A model generated the notes under the pieces. The model was given only the letters and a program-made list of their open reading frames with translations. It was not told the DNA's origin and made no database searches. Made by a program: the position numbers and the translations under genes. Positions 17,615-25,452 of a stretch of DNA of 64,000 nt are shown piece after piece; position 1 is the first letter of the stretch, and each line of letters starts with the position of its first letter. Source of the DNA: CAYHPY01 sp964358485 (lineage in GTDB: Bacteria > Elusimicrobiota > Elusimicrobia > UBA1565 > UBA9628). The stretch spans positions 1 through 64,000 of the forward strand of contig CAYHPY010000009.1 of assembly GCA_964358485.1 (NCBI GenBank). Reading direction: 5' to 3'.

Positions 17615-18830
17615 GGCGCAAAGCCTCCGCGGGCCGCAACCGGCAGGCCCGGAGCGCGGGCGGGATCGCCGCCAGGATGCTCACGACCAGGACCGAGGTC
17701 CCGGCGAAGAGATGGCTCGGCCAGGCGTAGCGCAGGAAGAGGACGTTGGGAAAGGGCAGGAAGTAGGCGAAGGCGTCTCCCACCGGCAGGGGCAGGCCCA
17801 CCCGGCCGAAATGGGCGATCAGCAGGCAACCCACCGTGAAGCCGAACAGGGTTCCCATGACCCCCAGGCACAGCGACTCCAGAAGGACCAATCGCAGGAT
17901 CCACCCGGGCTTGGCGCCGATGGCCATGAGCACGCCGAATTCGCGCACCCGCTCGAAAAGGCTCATGAGCAAGGTGTTGAGAATGCCCAGGGCCACGATC
18001 AAGAAAACCACCAGCAGGACCATGTCGAGGAGGGCGTTTTGGAATTTCTGGATGGCCAGGATCTCGAAGTCGACCTGTTTCCAGCTCAGGACCTGGACTG
18101 GCTCGCGGGAGAGCGCCTCCGCCAGGCCCTGCTGGATCTCATCCACTTTTTCCATGTCCGCGACCCGGGCGACGACGTTGTTGACCTTCGCCCCGGTCCC
18201 CAGCAGTTCCTGGGCGCCCGCCAAGGGGACGTAGACGATCTGCCCGTCGAAAGAGGCGCTCCCGGTGTGGTAGATTCCGGTCAGCCGGAAGGCCTCGGCC
18301 CCCATGCTTCCGTCGTCGGCCTGGGCCATGACGACCACCTTCTCCCCCACCCGCAGGTCCAGGCGTTGGGCCATTTTGTCGCCCATGGAAATGCCGCGCG
18401 CGCCCGCGCCCACGAACTCCCCTTGGACGATGTGGCTGGCGATGGTGGTGATCTTCTTTTCTTTCTCCGTTTCGACGGCCACGATCAGGCTGCCCAGCGA
18501 GGTCGTCGGGGAGGCCACCAGGCCCGTGATCGTGATGCGCTTGGCGAACTCGAAGATTCCGGGCTGGCGCCGCATCGCTTCCTCCACCGGAACGGGATTC
18601 TCCACATAACGGTCGGGGAACTTGTAGTCCTTGATCGAGCGGTTCTGGACCTGGATGTGGCCGGTGATCGAGCCGGTGGCCTTGTCGACGAGTTGATGCT
18701 GGACGCTCTTGACCATGCTTTGCCCGAACATGATGGCGGCCAGGCCGAAGCCCATGGAGGCCATCGTGATCAGGCTCCGGCGGCGGTTGCGCCACACGTT
18801 GCGCCAAGCCAACATCAGGGCGCCGCTCAT
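17607..18830 (-). CDS. FtsX/MacB-family ABC permease
   Basis: 407 residues from ATG at 18830, in ATGA overlap with the gene before it. The N-terminal helix is preceded by MLAWRNVWRNRRRSLITMAS, typical of LolC/E-like permeases. A large periplasmic domain (about residues 45-270) and three C-terminal transmembrane segments (LLDMVLLVVFLIVALGILNT, LCLGVMGTLFGFTVGCLL, FAGTSVLVVSILAAIPPAL) complete the 4-TM MacB topology. With the neighbouring LolA-like protein it probably extracts or moves a lipid or lipoprotein. Confidence 0.9.
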   Translation of the reverse strand: MSGALMLAWRNVWRNRRRSLITMASMGFGLAAIMFGQSMVKSVQHQLVDKATGSITGHIQVQNRSIKDYKFPDRYVENPVPVEEAMRRQPGIFEFAKRITITGLVASPTTSLGSLIVAVETEKEKKITTIASHIVQGEFVGAGARGISMGDKMAQRLDLRVGEKVVVMAQADDGSMGAEAFRLTGIYHTGSASFDGQIVYVPLAGAQELLGTGAKVNNVVARVADMEKVDEIQQGLAEALSREPVQVLSWKQVDFEILAIQKFQNALLDMVLLVVFLIVALGILNTLLMSLFERVREFGVLMAIGAKPGWILRLVLLESLCLGVMGTLFGFTVGCLLIAHFGRVGLPLPVGDAFAYFLPFPNVLFLRYAWPSHLFAGTSVLVVSILAAIPPALRACRLRPAEALRHV

Positions 18831-19624
18831 TTGGAAAGGGACTTCTGAAGGCGCGAGAGGCTGAAATAGGATTCTTTCAGGGGAATGTCGAACTCGAGTT
18901 CCTTGTAGTTGAGAATGGTCTTCTGCCCCGGTTTTCGGGCCGGCTGGCATTCGAGCCGGGTGGGCACCACGCGGCCGCCGACGCGCTTGACCTTGGAAAG
19001 GGTGATCGTCCGGATGAGTTCCCCCCGCTCGGAGTAGTCTTCTTCCTTGATCGGGACCACGTCGGGATCGGGCCCCGGGTAGACCGCGCACCAGAAAATC
19101 ACCTTGCCCCAGACGACGGGGGCGTCGGGCCGGGGCAGGCCCTCGAGCTTGTAGACCGTCCGGCGGGTCTCTTTGAGCCCCAGGTCGGCGGCCTCTTGCG
19201 CGGTCAGGGTTTCCTCCTTGGTCTCCAGGACCTTGTGATCGTAATCCTTGACGATGGAGTCGGCCTTGACGATGTCCTCGTAGGTGAAATCCGAGCCCTG
19301 CCAGGAGGAGTGCATCATGGTGGGCGGAATCTTGATGACCCGTTCGACCCTCTGCATCCAGAGCCACATCTCGTTTTTGCGGCGCAAGGTGGCGTTGTCC
19401 TTGTCCTTGGGCGGGGCGTGGATGATGATGTGGGCGAATTGCCGGCCGTAGTTCCAGCCCTCCACCTCCACGGTCCGGGTCCAGGACGGGGTCACGATGG
19501 TCATTTCCAATCGCCCATGGCTGGAGTCGCCCCGCAGGGCCTTATTGGCGCGGTCCACGATCTCATGGATCGACAGGTCCGCCGCGGCGGCGGGCAGGGC
19601 CAGGAGGAGCAAAAGCGGGAACAT
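18827..19624 (-). CDS. LolA-like outer membrane lipoprotein-sorting protein
   Basis: 265 residues from ATG at 19624 with signal peptide FPLLLLLALPAAAADLS. The body follows the COG2834-type lipoprotein-sorting family: GRLEMTIVTPSWTRTVEVEGW, NEMWLWMQRVERVIKIPP, WQGSDFTYEDI. These proteins have a LolA/LolB-like half barrel that carries lipid. A TACAAT box (19631-19636) ends exactly 6 nt before the ATG and fixes the start, removing an upstream extension of about 32 residues. First gene of the operon with the permease, ATPase and barrel. Confidence 0.87.
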   Translation of the reverse strand: MFPLLLLLALPAAAADLSIHEIVDRANKALRGDSSHGRLEMTIVTPSWTRTVEVEGWNYGRQFAHIIIHAPPKDKDNATLRRKNEMWLWMQRVERVIKIPPTMMHSSWQGSDFTYEDIVKADSIVKDYDHKVLETKEETLTAQEAADLGLKETRRTVYKLEGLPRPDAPVVWGKVIFWCAVYPGPDPDVVPIKEEDYSERGELIRTITLSKVKRVGGRVVPTRLECQPARKPGQKTILNYKELEFDIPLKESYFSLSRLQKSLSK

Positions 19625-19658
19625 GCCGCGATTGTAGCTGATTTGGTACGATTCGCGA

Positions 19659-20993
19659 ATGGCCGATGAGCCCGACGTCATCGAAATTCTCCGGGACCTG
19701 ATTCGCTTTGACACCACCAACCCGCCCGGAAACGAGAAGCCGGCGGCGGACTACCTCGCGCGGCTTTTGGCCAAAGACGGGATTTCCTCGGAACTGGTGG
19801 AGCCCGCCCCGGGCCGCGCCAGCGTGATCGCGCGCCTCAAGGGCGGCTCGGAGCCGCCCCTGCTTTTGTCGGCGCACTTGGACGTGGTCGCCGCCGCCGG
19901 GAAGTGGGAACGCCCCCCCTTCTCGGGCGACCTCCACCGCGGCTATGTCTGGGGGCGGGGAGCGGTGGACATGAAGCACATGGCCGCCATGAGCGCGGCG
20001 GTCCTGGTCGGCCTCAAGCGTTCCGGGGCCCCCCTGCGCCGGGACGTGATTTTCGCCGGGGTCGCCGATGAGGAAGCCGGGGGCGCGTTCGGCGCGGGTT
20101 GGATCGTGGAAAACCGCCCCGATCTTCTCAAGGCGGGCTATTGCATGACCGAGGTCGGGGGCATGGCCACCCCGATGCCCAAAGGGATCGTCGTGCCGGT
20201 GCAGGTCGCCGAGCGCGGCTTTCTTTGGTTTCGCCTGAAGGCCAAGGGGCCGGGCGGCCACGGAAGCACCCCGCGCTCCGCGAGCGCCGTGGCCACCCTG
20301 GCGGCGGCGGTGGACCGGCTTTCGAGCAAGCCTCTTCGTTACCATTTGACCCCATCCGCGCGCGCCTTCATCAAGACCGTCGCCGCGGCCAACGGCCCGG
20401 CGGCCTCGGCGGTGCTGGTCGGATTGCTGTCCTCCAAAACCGCTCCCCTTGCCTTGAAGATGCTTCCGGCGGAACGGCAAAACGTCTTCCGGGCCATGCT
20501 TTACGACACCGCCGTAGTGACCGTTCTGTCGGCGGGTTCCAAGGTGAACGTCGTTCCCGAGGAGGCCGTGGCGGAGGTTGACGGCCGCTATCTTCCCGGC
20601 GTCAGCCCGGACCCCGGCGTCAGCCGGGAAGAGTTCCTTTCCCAAATTCGTTCCGTTGTCGGCCCTTCCGTTGAGATTTTGCCGTTCACCGAAGGCCCCC
20701 CCACCGAAATGCCGGGCACCGGCCCCCTGATGGACTCCATCGTTCGCGTCCTGGGCCGCCGCCTTCCCGGGGCCAAGGTGACTCCTTATTTGATGCCGGG
20801 GATGACCGACGCCAAGCATTACGCCAAGCTGGGCATGACCGTCTACGGCTTCGCCCCTGTGTCCCTGAAACCCGACGAGCCTTTCGCCGCCCTCTACCAC
20901 GCCCCCGATGAAAGAATCTCCGTGGAGGGAATGCGGACCGGCTACTCCTGGCTGAAAGAAGTCGTCGAGGACTTTTGCCTGGAGAAGGCGTGA
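19659..20993 (+). CDS. M20-family metallopeptidase
   Basis: 444 residues of the M20/ArgE/DapE/carboxypeptidase G2 family. Zinc and catalytic positions are in LLLSAHLDVV (about 71), GRGAVDMKHM, GVADEEAGG and MTEVGG, and the dimerisation part has GPGGHGSTPR. These enzymes hydrolyse peptide or N-acyl bonds using two zinc ions; the exact substrate cannot be assigned. TACGAT ends 6 nt before the ATG. The promoter is back-to-back with that of the LolA-like operon. The downstream AdoMet decarboxylase overlaps as GTGA. Confidence 0.9.
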   Translation: MADEPDVIEILRDLIRFDTTNPPGNEKPAADYLARLLAKDGISSELVEPAPGRASVIARLKGGSEPPLLLSAHLDVVAAAGKWERPPFSGDLHRGYVWGRGAVDMKHMAAMSAAVLVGLKRSGAPLRRDVIFAGVADEEAGGAFGAGWIVENRPDLLKAGYCMTEVGGMATPMPKGIVVPVQVAERGFLWFRLKAKGPGGHGSTPRSASAVATLAAAVDRLSSKPLRYHLTPSARAFIKTVAAANGPAASAVLVGLLSSKTAPLALKMLPAERQNVFRAMLYDTAVVTVLSAGSKVNVVPEEAVAEVDGRYLPGVSPDPGVSREEFLSQIRSVVGPSVEILPFTEGPPTEMPGTGPLMDSIVRVLGRRLPGAKVTPYLMPGMTDAKHYAKLGMTVYGFAPVSLKPDEPFAALYHAPDERISVEGMRTGYSWLKEVVEDFCLEKA

Positions 20994-21331
20994 AAGCCCT
21001 GGCTCGCCATCATCTCATCGAGTTCTTCGGTTGCGCCCCCCGCCGCGTCGGTTCGGGGAAAGCGGTCGAAGAGGCCTTGGACCTTTTTTGCCGGGAGGCC
21101 CGCTTGAACCGGGTCCGCAAGGCGCGCCATGCCTTCGTTCCCCACGGCCTGACGGTGGCGTTGATCCTTAAAGAAAGCCATCTGGTTCTCAGCACATGGC
21201 CGGAGCGCCGTTACGCGGTGATGAGCCTTCAGCTATGCGCCGAAGTTCCGGTTTTAAATAAATCCCTTTCGGCCTTGCGTCGCGGCCTCGGGGCCAAGCG
21301 CCTGCGCCGCCGCTTGTGGCGCTGCGGCTGA
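20990..21331 (+). CDS. speD: S-adenosylmethionine decarboxylase-like proenzyme
   Basis: 113 residues from GTG at 20990. It matches prokaryotic class 1B AdoMet decarboxylases: HHLIEFFGC at the start, then ILKESHLVLSTWPERRYAVM, where cleavage before the Ser of ESH (about residue 63) would give the pyruvoyl cofactor. LCAEV near the end supplies the catalytic Cys position. The usual product, decarboxylated AdoMet, feeds spermidine synthesis; no spermidine synthase is in the window. It is slightly shorter than usual family members and its C-terminal tail is unusually Arg-rich. Coupled by overlap to the M20 peptidase gene. Confidence 0.8.
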   Translation: MKALARHHLIEFFGCAPRRVGSGKAVEEALDLFCREARLNRVRKARHAFVPHGLTVALILKESHLVLSTWPERRYAVMSLQLCAEVPVLNKSLSALRRGLGAKRLRRRLWRCG

Positions 21332-21350
21332 ACATGGAAAGGAGTTGAAA

Positions 21351-21641
21351 ATGAGCGAACGAACCGAGGTGGAAAAGCAGATCGAGGCGGCCTTCGACTA
21401 CCGGGGCCACGTGACGATCACCTTCGTCAACGGAGAGACCTTGGTGGGATTCATCTTCAACCGGGCTTTCTCCACGCCCAAGCATCCCGTGGAACCTTTC
21501 ATCGAAGTCTACCCCAAGGGCTCCGACGCGGCCAAGAAGTTTCTGATGTCCGAGGTCCGCTCCGTGGCCCTGACCGGAGAGGACGCCGCCGCCGGCAATT
21601 CCTACGAGGACTATCTCAAGAAAAAGAAAGGCGCGGCCTAG
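21351..21641 (+). CDS. Small cytosolic protein of unknown function
   Basis: 96 residues from ATG at 21351, with GGAG 8 nt upstream. The sequence DYRGHVTITFVNGETLVGFIFNR suggests a small SH3/Sm-like beta-barrel, followed by VEPFIEVYPKGSDAAKKFLMSEVRSVALTGED and a Lys-rich tail. No family is recognised. It lies 19 nt after the AdoMet decarboxylase gene and may be in the same operon. Confidence 0.65.
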   Translation: MSERTEVEKQIEAAFDYRGHVTITFVNGETLVGFIFNRAFSTPKHPVEPFIEVYPKGSDAAKKFLMSEVRSVALTGEDAAAGNSYEDYLKKKKGAA

Positions 21642-21710
21642 CGGTTGTCCGGGTAAAATTCGAACACCCCCCCCACCCCCCATCCCAAAGAGTTTTGCTG
21701 AAATTTTCAG

Positions 21711-21741
21711 TATAATTTACATCGTCCAGACGATGTAAATT
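21711..21741 (+). promoter_or_regulatory. TATAAT promoter overlapped by a long palindrome
   Basis: A TATAAT box (21711-21716) is overlapped on its 3' side by an inverted repeat at 21714-21741 with 13-nt arms AATTTACATCGTC / GACGATGTAAATT and a 2-nt centre. The position over -10 and +1 fits a repressor operator better than a terminator, since the stem is AT-rich. A small repeat CTGAAA/TTTCAG sits just upstream. The -35 region is poor. Confidence 0.6.
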
Positions 21742-21974
21742 CCGCTTATTTTTTAATAATTTATTGAAATGACGCCCCCTCCCCCCCCCGATTCCCCCGT
21801 TTCTAGCATGAAGGCCCTGGGAACTGGTAGACTCTGCCTGTGACCAAGCCCCTGGTGGCGCTTTTAATTTGCCGGGGGCGGAGAAAAAGAAGCCGCGGTC
21901 ATCGTGGGGGCTAAGAGCGAAAAGGAGCCGACGGACCTAGATGACGGCGCCTGACAAAGATTCGAGGTGATAAC
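21742..21974 (+). ncRNA. Candidate structured leader or small RNA
   Basis: No gene is visible in this stretch. After an AT-rich part and a C-run, 21815-21960 contains nested pairings: TGACC (21841-21845) with GGTCA (21897-21901) enclosing GCCCCTGG (21848-21855) with CCGGGGGC (21872-21879). A second small stem is GGCT/AGCC around 21909-21929. With the promoter at 21711 this would be a leader of about 250 nt for the small gene at 21975, or a free small RNA. It matches no RNA family that I can recognise; I did not find 6S, SRP, RNase P or tmRNA hallmarks. Confidence 0.35.
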
Positions 21975-22217
21975 ATGAGCCAAGACGCACTGATGGCGGA
22001 ATTGGAGAAGTTGAAGGCGGAGAACGCGTCGCTCAAGCAGGCGAGCTCCCGGGGCGTTTCGCTCAAGGTCAGCCAGAAGGGCGCCTTGTCCCTGTACGGC
22101 ATGGGCCGCTTTCCCGTCACGCTCTATAAAGAGCAGTGGGTGAAAATCCTGGACATGGAGGGCGCCATCCGCGCCTTCATCAAGGACAACGACGCCCAGC
22201 TGAAAGCTAAGGAGTAG
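21975..22217 (+). CDS. Small conserved-looking protein with coiled-coil start
   Basis: 80 residues. The first 25 residues form a short coiled coil (MAELEKLKAENASLKQ), followed by LKVSQKGALSLYGMGRFPVT and LYKEQWVKILDM. I recall similar small proteins of unknown function in several phyla, but cannot name a family. A GAGGTGA Shine-Dalgarno lies before the ATG, so this is a leadered mRNA, unlike many genes here. Its 3' end overlaps the convergent gene by 11 nt. Confidence 0.75.
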   Translation: MSQDALMAELEKLKAENASLKQASSRGVSLKVSQKGALSLYGMGRFPVTLYKEQWVKILDMEGAIRAFIKDNDAQLKAKE

Positions 22218-22971
22218 GCGGCGCCGGGCGGCCCTTGTAGTCCAGCAGGATCCGGTCCACCCGGTCCTCGCTCGGGGAAATTCCCCCGTAGGGATCGCGG
22301 AAGGTGGATTTTCCCCGGGTCTCGGATTTGACGACCTGGCCGAGCTCCGGCGAGAACCAGACGCGCTCGACGCCTTGGGTCTGGTGCCGGGAGCCGCCGT
22401 AGGGGCCGGACTCCCAGACGGTTGCGCCCTCCGCCGCGGTCTCGATGACGAAGCAGTCGAATTCCCCGGCCGGGACCCGGATTTTTTCCTTGGCGACGAT
22501 TTTGTGCTTGCCCTCGATCTTGAGCCTGAGGGCCGAGGCGCCGGAAACGGCTCCGACCACCTCGGACATCCCGACGCCCTCGGTGGCGGTGGTCCACTTG
22601 CGGCCCACCTTCCATTTGCGGGGGTAGGCCAGGGCCGGGGGCGTGAAGATGGTCCGGTTCCGAGAGCCGAGCGTTCCGGTGGCCGTGGTCTGGATTCCCG
22701 CGAGCCGGGCCCCCTCGGTGGAGGTCGAATAATAGGTCCGCAGGCGGCTGGCCCCTTCCTCGCTTTCGAAATAGAAGGCGGGGGCGCCGTCGAACTCCTC
22801 CTTGGCGCCCGTCGTGGTCCGGCTTTTCGCGGGAATGGTTCCGCGGGTCACTTCATATTCCCACCAACCCCCCTCCGTGAAGGACAGGGGGGCGGTGTCG
22901 GTCCCGGCCGGAGCGCAATGCCCCGCGGGAGCCAGGGCCAGAAGCGGCAATAAGAAAAGTCCAAGGTTCAC
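22207..22971 (-). CDS. Secreted protein, DUF3108-like fold
   Basis: 254 residues from GTG at 22971 with signal peptide NLGLFLLPLLALAPAGHC. The mature part is all-beta with GGWWEYEVTR, YPRKWKVGRKWTT, RVPAGEFDCFVIET and VWFSPELGQVVKSE. That strand order is like DUF3108/LolA-related secreted proteins; a similar pattern appears in the lipoprotein at 53528. A perfect TATAAT (22978-22983) ends 6 nt before the GTG and shows the long upstream frame is not coding. Its promoter is interleaved with that of the GH57 gene. Confidence 0.7.
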   Translation of the reverse strand: MNLGLFLLPLLALAPAGHCAPAGTDTAPLSFTEGGWWEYEVTRGTIPAKSRTTTGAKEEFDGAPAFYFESEEGASRLRTYYSTSTEGARLAGIQTTATGTLGSRNRTIFTPPALAYPRKWKVGRKWTTATEGVGMSEVVGAVSGASALRLKIEGKHKIVAKEKIRVPAGEFDCFVIETAAEGATVWESGPYGGSRHQTQGVERVWFSPELGQVVKSETRGKSTFRDPYGGISPSEDRVDRILLDYKGRPAPPTP

Positions 22972-22995
22972 CCAAGAATTATACAATAGGAGGGC

Positions 22996-25452
22996 ATGAA
23001 CGAACGGTTTCTTTGCGTCCACGGACATTTCTACCAGCCCCCCCGGGAAAATCCCTGGACCGAGGCCATCGAGGCCCAGCTCTCCGCCCGTCCCGACCAC
23101 GACTGGAACGCGCGCATCGCCCGGGAATGCTACATCCCCAACGGGGTCGCCCGAGTGATCGATGAGAAGCGGACCGTGGTGGACCTGGTCAATAATTACT
23201 CCTGGATGAGCTTCAATTTCGGCCCGACCTTGCTCTCCTGGTTCCAAACCCACTGCCCGGCCGCCTACGCCCGCCTTCTGGAGGCTGACCGCGAGAGCGC
23301 CAAGCGGCTGGACGGCCATGGCAACGCCGTCGCGCAGGCCTACAACCACATGATCATGCCGCTGGCCGACCCCCGGGACCGGCGCACGCAGATTCTCTGG
23401 GGCCTGGAGGACTTCCGCCGCCGCTTCGGGCGCGAGCCCGAGGCGATGTGGCTGCCCGAAACCGCGGTCAGCGACGAGGTCCTGGCGGACCTGGCGGCCC
23501 ACGGCCTCAAGTACGCGATCCTGGCGCCGAACCAGGCCGAGAAGGTCCGCCCCCTGGCGGGCGGAGAGTGGAGCGACGTGAGCGGCGGAGGCATCGATAC
23601 CTCGCGCCCCTACCGCTGGAAAGGCGCCGCCGGCGGGAGCATCGACCTTTTCTTCTACCACGGTGGAGTGTCCCATTCGGTCGCCTTCGAGCGTCTGATG
23701 GGCGACAGCGCGGTCGCGGCCCGGCGCCTCATGGAGGCCTATCCCGCCCAAGGCGGGGGCCTGGTCTCGGCGGCCACCGACGGGGAGTCCTACGGGCACC
23801 ACCAAGCCTTCGGGGAGATGGGCCTGGCGCACCTTTTGAGATACGAGCTTCCCGCCCAGCGCGTGCGGGTCGTCAATTACGCGTGGTTTCTGGCCAAGCA
23901 TCCTCCGGTTCAAGAGGTCCGGATCAAGCCGGGGCCCGACGGTCTCGGGACCGCCTGGAGCTGCGCCCACGGCGTGCGCCGCTGGAGCGACGACTGCGGC
24001 TGCGGAGCGGAAGGCCGCAGCCTCGCCTGGCGCCGGCCCCTGCGCGACGCCTTGGACTGGCTGCGGGACCGATTGGCGGAGGTCTTCGAGAGCGAGGCGG
24101 CCCGCCTGTTAAAAAACCCCTGGGCGGCGCGGGACGCCTACATCCGCGTGGTGCTGGACCGGAGCCCCGAAAGCGTGGAGCGCTTCCTGGCCGAGCAGGC
24201 CGCGGGCTCTCCGACTGGAGCGGAGGTCCGCCGGGTCCTGGAGCTTTTGGAGATGCAAAGATACGGCATGCTCATGTTCACGAGCTGCGGCTGGTTTTTC
24301 TCGGAGATTTCCGGCCTGGAGGGAACCCAAAATCTCAAATACGCCGCTCGGGCCGTGGAACTGGCGCGGCGGGCGTCGGGCCGGGATTTGGAGCCGGAAT
24401 TCCTCAAAATGCTGGCGGCCGCGCCCAGCAATATTCCCGACTTCGGGACCGGGGCCGGGGTCTATGAAAAATTGGTCCGCCCCGCCGTTTTCGATGAGGA
24501 AAAAGCCGCCGCGCTTTACGCCATCCTCCAGCTTCAGGGCGAGCCCGCGCGAAAAATCTACCGCTGGACGGCCCAGTCCGAACGGGGCGTGCGCAACTCC
24601 GTCGCCGGGGTCCGCCTGGCGGCCGGGCGCGCGCGGTTTCGGGATTCGGCCACCGGGGAATCTTTTTCCCGGGTCTATCTGGCGCTGGCCCTGCCCGACG
24701 AATCGGTGAAGGCCTTCGTGGGGGACGGCTCCGCCCCGGAGGAGGCGCTCGAGGCCCTGATCCGTCGCGTGGAAACCTTCAGCGCCGGCGACCTCCTAGA
24801 GGGGGCCGACGCCCTGAGAGCCTCTCTTTTCGGGGAACGCGCCTACTCCCTCAAGGACCTATTTCACGATGACCGGGAGCGCCTGCTCAATTTGATCCTC
24901 GCCCGCCGCCTTCAGCAGCTGGAAGCGTCCTGCGAGGACGTCATCGAGGATTACCTTCCGCTGGCGGAACGCTACGCCGCGCTGGGGTTGGAAGTTCCCC
25001 CCTCCTTGAAGGACCAGATCGAGCTGGCCGTCGGGCATTGGCTGGCGCGGCGGGCCTCCGGAGCCGCGGAGTCGGCCGATGCCGCTCCGGTCGAGGAGAT
25101 GCGCGCGCTGGCCCAGCGCGCGCGCCGGGCGGGGCTGGTCCTCAACCTTGAGTTTTCCGAGCCGGCCTGGAGCCGGCTGGCCTCGTCCCGCCTGGACGGG
25201 GTGGAAGGGCGTTGGAAGACCGAAAGCGTCCGGGATCTCAAGGCCGTCGTCTCGCTGGGTTTGGAGTTGGGGTACAAGGAGTGGCGCTACGCGGCGGAGA
25301 ACCGGCTTTTCCAGCTTCTGCACCGCCGCCATCCCAGGAGTCCCGAGGAGCGGGCCCTGTGGGCCGAGGTCGCCGAAGCGGCGCGCCTGGTCGGCATCAG
25401 CCCGGCGCCCCGGGAAGCGGCCCCCGTTCCCCACTCCGGAGCCCCGGCGTGA
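22996..25452 (+). CDS. Glycoside hydrolase family 57 / DUF3536 protein
   Basis: 818 residues. The N-terminal GH57-like barrel starts with CVHGHFYQPPRENPWTEAIE and includes MWLPETAV and the likely catalytic region ATDGESYGHHQAFGEMGLA. The second half is the DUF3536-type region (SCAHGVRRWSDDCGC and a long helical tail). GH57 enzymes act on alpha-glucans (amylase or branching activity); the precise reaction is not known for this subgroup. TACAAT lies 8 nt before the ATG, with AGGAGG in between. It overlaps glgB as GTGA, so a role in glycogen metabolism is likely. Confidence 0.9.
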   Translation: MNERFLCVHGHFYQPPRENPWTEAIEAQLSARPDHDWNARIARECYIPNGVARVIDEKRTVVDLVNNYSWMSFNFGPTLLSWFQTHCPAAYARLLEADRESAKRLDGHGNAVAQAYNHMIMPLADPRDRRTQILWGLEDFRRRFGREPEAMWLPETAVSDEVLADLAAHGLKYAILAPNQAEKVRPLAGGEWSDVSGGGIDTSRPYRWKGAAGGSIDLFFYHGGVSHSVAFERLMGDSAVAARRLMEAYPAQGGGLVSAATDGESYGHHQAFGEMGLAHLLRYELPAQRVRVVNYAWFLAKHPPVQEVRIKPGPDGLGTAWSCAHGVRRWSDDCGCGAEGRSLAWRRPLRDALDWLRDRLAEVFESEAARLLKNPWAARDAYIRVVLDRSPESVERFLAEQAAGSPTGAEVRRVLELLEMQRYGMLMFTSCGWFFSEISGLEGTQNLKYAARAVELARRASGRDLEPEFLKMLAAAPSNIPDFGTGAGVYEKLVRPAVFDEEKAAALYAILQLQGEPARKIYRWTAQSERGVRNSVAGVRLAAGRARFRDSATGESFSRVYLALALPDESVKAFVGDGSAPEEALEALIRRVETFSAGDLLEGADALRASLFGERAYSLKDLFHDDRERLLNLILARRLQQLEASCEDVIEDYLPLAERYAALGLEVPPSLKDQIELAVGHWLARRASGAAESADAAPVEEMRALAQRARRAGLVLNLEFSEPAWSRLASSRLDGVEGRWKTESVRDLKAVVSLGLELGYKEWRYAAENRLFQLLHRRHPRSPEERALWAEVAEAARLVGISPAPREAAPVPHSGAPA

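Noticed and set aside
21742..21974. 6S RNA, SRP RNA, RNase P RNA or tmRNA
   Set aside because: I looked for their conserved cores and found none; only generic stems are seen.
22972..23970. N-terminal extension of the secreted protein at 22207 through the GH57 gene
   Set aside because: The TATAAT at 22978-22983 and the signal peptide right after GTG 22971 fix the start; the extension is antisense to GH57.
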